A DNA stretch of 64,000 nucleotides. Origin: Bartonella sp. JB63. Its GTDB lineage: Bacteria; Pseudomonadota; Alphaproteobacteria; Rhizobiales; Rhizobiaceae. The stretch covers positions 620,001 to 684,000 of the forward strand of contig NZ_CP019788.1 in the NCBI RefSeq assembly GCF_002022665.1. Direction: 5' to 3'. A model generated the notes under the pieces. It was given only the letters and a program-made list of their open reading frames with translations. It did not search any database and had not been told where the DNA came from. This document shows, in pieces, positions 60,842 through 64,000 of the stretch; positions within the stretch are counted from its first letter, which is position 1, and each line of letters opens with the position of its first letter. The position numbers were made by a program, and so were the translations under genes.

Positions 60842-61690
60842 ATGGAAAAGAATATGGATACAAGCGATCCTTTGGAAAAAAAGACTGATGATTGTCATCC
60901 GATGTTCCGGCTTGCTCCTTCAAATGTACAATTTAATAAATTACGCAAACGGCTTTTGCGCCATATAAGGCAAGCATTAGATGATTTTTCTATGCTCTCT
61001 TCGGGGAAAAAATGGCTTATTGCTTTATCAGGTGGGAAAGACTCTTACGGCTTATTGGCACTTCTGCTTGATTTAAAATGGCGTGGTTTTCTACCTGTCG
61101 ACATTTTAGCTTGTAATCTCGATCAAGGTCAGCCAGGTTTTCCAAAGCATATTCTTCCTGATTTTTTAAATTATCATCAGATTCCATACCGCATTGAGTA
61201 TCAAGATACTTATTCAATTGTTTCAGATAAATTAGCACAAACACAAACATATTGCTCACTTTGTTCTCGGTTACGACGTGGACATCTATACCGTATTGCA
61301 CGTGAAGAGGAGTGTTCTGCTTTGGTGCTTGGACATCACCGTGATGATGTCTTAGAAACATTTTTTATGAATCTGTTCCATGGAGGCCGATTAGCAGCTA
61401 TGCCTGGAAAACTAATAAATGATGAGGGAGATCTGTTCGTTTTGCGTCCTCTAATCTATGCTGCTGAAGAAGATATAGAAAAATTTTCTCAAGCAATGCA
61501 ATTCCCTATCGTTCCTTGTAATCTTTGTAGGAGTCAAGATGGCCTACAGCGTAATGCAATGAAAAAAATGCTCAATGATATTGAAAGAAAAATGCCAGGA
61601 CGTAAAGATACTATGATTCGCGCCTTGACAAATGTCCGTCCGAGTCATTTGCTTGATAAAAAACTTTTCTCTTTTAAGAATTTACTATAA
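60842..61690 (+). CDS. ttcA: tRNA 2-thiocytidine biosynthesis protein TtcA
   Basis: An ATP- and Fe-S-dependent thiolase for C32 of certain tRNAs. The 282-residue protein has the PP-loop ALSGGKDS (about 60-67), the CxxC pair in [11 protein letters not shown] that holds the Fe-S cluster, GHHRDD and the late PCNLC motif. ATG 60842 or ATG 60854 (four codons later) are both possible starts. It converges on rimO. Confidence 0.94.
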   Translation: MEKNMDTSDPLEKKTDDCHPMFRLAPSNVQFNKLRKRLLRHIRQALDDFSMLSSGKKWLIALSGGKDSYGLLALLLDLKWRGFLPVDILACNLDQGQPGFPKHILPDFLNYHQIPYRIEYQDTYSIVSDKLAQTQTYCSLCSRLRRGHLYRIAREEECSALVLGHHRDDVLETFFMNLFHGGRLAAMPGKLINDEGDLFVLRPLIYAAEEDIEKFSQAMQFPIVPCNLCRSQDGLQRNAMKKMLNDIERKMPGRKDTMIRALTNVRPSHLLDKKLFSFKNLL

Positions 61691-61728
61691 TTATAAGGTA
61701 ATAAAATAAATTCAATTTTTTAATATTT

Positions 61729-63042
61729 TTAAACTACAGTACCATAAAGGTCATAAGCATCTGATTGCTCAATTTTAACGGTAACAAATTCACCTACACG
61801 AAGTAATTTCCGAGATGATATATGCACAACACCATCTATTTCCGGAGAATCATATTTACTACGACCTTTAGCGGTTTTACCTTGCGTTTCATCAATAAGA
61901 ATTTGAAGTCTTTTTCCAATCTTTTTCTTTAAAAGATGTGAAGAAATTTTTTGTTGTTTTGTCATAAAGCGATGCCAGCGTCTCTCTTTCACTTCTTCTG
62001 GAACATTTTCTAATCCAAGCTCATTTGCTACAGCACCTTTTACTGCCTCATATTTAAAGCAGCCAGCGCGTTCAATTTTTACTTCTTCCAACCATTCAAG
62101 AAGCATATTAAAATCTTCGTTGGTTTCTCCTGGAAAACCAACAATAAATGTTGAACGCAAAGTAAGATCTGGACAAATTTTTCTCCATTGTTCAATTTTA
62201 CGGCTTGTTTTCTCGATATGAGCAGGACGTTTCATATTACGTAAAACTGTTGGTGATGCATGCTGAAAAGGAATATCTAGATAAGGAAGAATTTTTCCTG
62301 CAGCCATCAACTCAATAGCTTCATCAATATGAGGATAGGGATATACATAATGCATTCGCACCCAAATTCCCATCTCTCCTAGTTCGCGACAAAGATCTAA
62401 AAACTTTGTTTTAATAACACGATTTTTCCAAATGCTTTCAGCGTATTTAATATCGATCCCATATGCAGCGGTATCTTGTGAAATAACCAAAATTTCTTTT
62501 ACACCTGCTTGTACAAGTTTTTCTGCTTCGCGAAGAACATCGCCTATAGGCTGTGAAATCAGATTACCACGCAGAGTAGGGATGATACAAAAGCTACATC
62601 GATTGGAACATCCTTCAGAAATTTTTAAATAAGCGTAATGGCGAGGTGTTAAACGAATACCTTCCGGAGGAACTAAATCTATAAAAGGATCATGAATTGG
62701 AGGCACTGCTGCATGAACGGCTTTTATAACGCTTTCATAATCCTGTGGCCCAGTAATTGCTAATACATTAGGATGTGCTTGAAGAATAACATTAGGCTCA
62801 GCACCTAAACATCCAGTTACAATAACTTTTCCATTATTTTTGAGAGCCTCATCAATATTGGCTAATGATTCATTTCGAGCAGAATTAAGAAAACCACAAG
62901 TATTAATAATAACTAAATCAGCTCCTTGATGTTTATTTGAGATCTCATAACCTTCAGAACGAAGGTGTGTAATAATGCGCTCAGAATCTACAAGTGCTTT
63001 TGGGCAACCGAGAGAAACAAAACTAATACAAGGCACTACCAT
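61729..63042 (-). CDS. rimO: Ribosomal protein S12 methylthiotransferase RimO
   Basis: A radical-SAM methylthiotransferase that modifies an aspartate of S12. The 437-residue protein shows the three N-terminal Cys of the auxiliary cluster ([23 protein letters not shown]), the radical-SAM motif CSNRCSFC, and a C-terminal TRAM domain (about 370-437). The [12 protein letters not shown] start distinguishes RimO from MiaB. AGGAATT precedes ATG 63042. Confidence 0.95.
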   Translation of the reverse strand: MVVPCISFVSLGCPKALVDSERIITHLRSEGYEISNKHQGADLVIINTCGFLNSARNESLANIDEALKNNGKVIVTGCLGAEPNVILQAHPNVLAITGPQDYESVIKAVHAAVPPIHDPFIDLVPPEGIRLTPRHYAYLKISEGCSNRCSFCIIPTLRGNLISQPIGDVLREAEKLVQAGVKEILVISQDTAAYGIDIKYAESIWKNRVIKTKFLDLCRELGEMGIWVRMHYVYPYPHIDEAIELMAAGKILPYLDIPFQHASPTVLRNMKRPAHIEKTSRKIEQWRKICPDLTLRSTFIVGFPGETNEDFNMLLEWLEEVKIERAGCFKYEAVKGAVANELGLENVPEEVKERRWHRFMTKQQKISSHLLKKKIGKRLQILIDETQGKTAKGRSKYDSPEIDGVVHISSRKLLRVGEFVTVKIEQSDAYDLYGTVV

Positions 63043-63497
63043 AATAATTCCTGTAAATTTTTTATGAAGATCTAATTAAGGAAAAAAAGAAAATTAAATA
63101 TCTGAATGCTTTTATCTTTATACATACTACATATGCAATAGAGTTTTTACGAAGTAATTTGGATTTTTTTATAATTACTCTGTTAGCACACATAACATAA
63201 AGTGCAAAAAAATACCATAAAATATCAAACAATTATTCTGTTTTTAATATCGATAAATTTTCACTATCTATATAGTATAAAAACTTATGCTTCTCTAATG
63301 TAAGATTATAATTTCTCTTCTACACACGAAAGGAATGAGAAAACGTTGTAATGCGCAATCATAATTAAGTAAGCGAAGTAAATAAAATTTTAATAAATAA
63401 AATTGGAAAATAGTATTTTTTTTAATAAAGTGTTGACCAAATGAAAAGTCAATCGTATGTTCCATTTACTTTCCGTAAGCAAGATTAGCTTATTTGA
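63043..63497. other. Spacer between rimO and tRNA-Lys
   Basis: About 450 bp, AT-rich, with no supported gene. It contains the rimO upstream region and, at its right end, the tRNA-Lys promoter listed separately. Confidence 0.5.
63433..63461 (+). promoter_or_regulatory. Sigma70-type promoter for tRNA-Lys
   Basis: TTGACC (63433-63438), 17-base spacer, TATGTT (63456-63461). Initiation would be about 30 bases upstream of the mature tRNA 5' end. This is the best promoter match I found in the window. Confidence 0.55.
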
Positions 63498-63573
63498 GAG
63501 CGCGTAGCTCAGCCGGTAGAGCAACTGACTTTTAATCAGTAGGTCCAGGGTTCGAATCCCTGCGCGCTCACCA
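63498..63573 (+). tRNA. tRNA-Lys (UUU)
   Basis: Acceptor GAGCGCG pairs with CGCGCTC. The anticodon stem ACTGA/TCAGT encloses CTTTTAA, giving anticodon TTT. The T-loop is standard, the discriminator is A and CCA is encoded. Length is 76 nt. Confidence 0.97.
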
Positions 63574-64000
63574 GTGATTATTTTCAACGTTCTCCATATA
63601 TAAAATTAGTGGAAAATCCCTGAGTTGATTCGTTAAATATGTCTGTCATACTATTTTAATTAAGAGCTGTTTATAAGTTATTCACATAAAATATATACAT
63701 ATTATATTATAATATTCTACTGTAATAAAGTTAGTAAATTTTTATTTTTAAAGTATTAATTTTACTAAATTTGATTTATTTTTTATAATAATATAAAAAA
63801 TATTCTTTAATTTTTTATTAACCTCTTGATTAAAAGTAAATTTTAATAATACATATATTTCCTCATGGATAAGGATTTCAGTAGCATTAATTCCTTTAAT
63901 CATATGTAGGAATACAGTTTTATTTGTGTATACAATGTAAATCGAAATAAGCGGGTTAATCAATGCTTTTAGATATTAAAGAAAAGTTTGCCTTTATTAC
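63574..64000. other. AT-rich right end of window, no supported gene
   Basis: About 430 bp. A minus-strand open frame at 63748-63963 is low-complexity and has no recognisable family. An ATG at 63963 on the plus strand stays open to the edge but is only 12 codons long and lacks a ribosome-binding site. Nothing here can be called with confidence. Confidence 0.45.

Noticed and set aside
63390..63587. Minus-strand 65-codon open frame with AGIRTLDLLIKSQLLYRLSY
   Set aside because: Antisense translation of tRNA-Lys, another known false protein.
63748..63963. Minus-strand 71-codon open frame
   Set aside because: Low-complexity Ile/Lys/Asn-rich composition typical of random AT-rich DNA, no ribosome-binding site and no family resemblance.
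63963..64000. ATG open to the window edge (MLLDIKEKFAFI...)
   Set aside because: Only 12 codons visible and no ribosome-binding site; could be a real gene start, but it cannot be supported here.
1..64000. CRISPR arrays, insertion sequences, prophage, toxin-antitoxin or defence islands
   Set aside because: I looked for regular repeats, transposase or integrase motifs and defence-type domains; none are visible.

Overview
The window is a stretch of core chromosome from an AT-rich alphaproteobacterium of the order Hyphomicrobiales (Rhizobiales). It is most likely Bartonella or a close host-restricted relative. The evidence is the CckA/DivK cell-cycle proteins, the HdaA-type replication regulator, the uninterrupted 14-gene nuo operon followed by birA and RNase J, a short editing-less ProS, an NDUFS4-type accessory complex I subunit, an IalB-family protein, and very AT-rich spacers between otherwise ordinary housekeeping genes. 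The genus is inferred from gene content and remembered protein sequences, not from a search.

Layout. 1-5.1 kb: the 3' part of cckA (cut by the window edge), purM-purN on the minus strand, then a PerM/AI-2E permease overlapping hdaA. 5.1-8.3 kb: tRNA-Pro, the NDUFS4-like gene, tRNA-Arg, divK, and the rplM-rpsI operon with its terminator. 8.5-15 kb: recJ, parE, a frameshifted lipB, and a TPM-domain/LemA pair. 15.5-15.9 kb: tRNA-Val and tRNA-Asp. 16.2-33.5 kb: nuoA to nuoN, birA and rnj in one direction. 33.6-40.8 kb: proS, a LolC/E-type permease with lolD, sdhE and mfd. 41.3-44 kb: an orphan peptide-type solute-binding protein and an IalB-family secreted protein. 44-51.2 kb: rne, and divergently amiC and a class A PBP. 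51.3-54.4 kb: prfB with a programmed +1 frameshift, bcp and tyrS. 54.4-55.5 kb: a long gene-poor AT-rich stretch ending in a frameshifted DUF3126 gene. 55.5-63.6 kb: radC, map, sfsA, trmJ, murI, rpsD, ttcA, rimO and tRNA-Lys.

Functionally the window covers respiration (all 14 complex I core subunits, one accessory subunit and SdhE for complex II flavinylation), translation (five tRNAs, three ribosomal proteins, ProRS, TyrRS, RF2, Map and several RNA or ribosome modification enzymes), RNA decay (RNase E and RNase J), cell-cycle control (CckA, DivK, HdaA), DNA repair and topology (RecJ, ParE, Mfd, RadC), and envelope biogenesis (PBP1a, AmiC, MurI, LolCD).

I see no CRISPR array, insertion sequence, prophage or novel multigene system. 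The points most worth a second look are local: (i) the prfB recoding site has UAA instead of the usual UGA as its in-frame stop; (ii) lipB is broken at a run of eight A; (iii) a small DUF3126 gene is broken at a run of five A. Both breaks would be repaired by one extra A, so they could be assembly errors, real decay, or frames restored by polymerase slippage.
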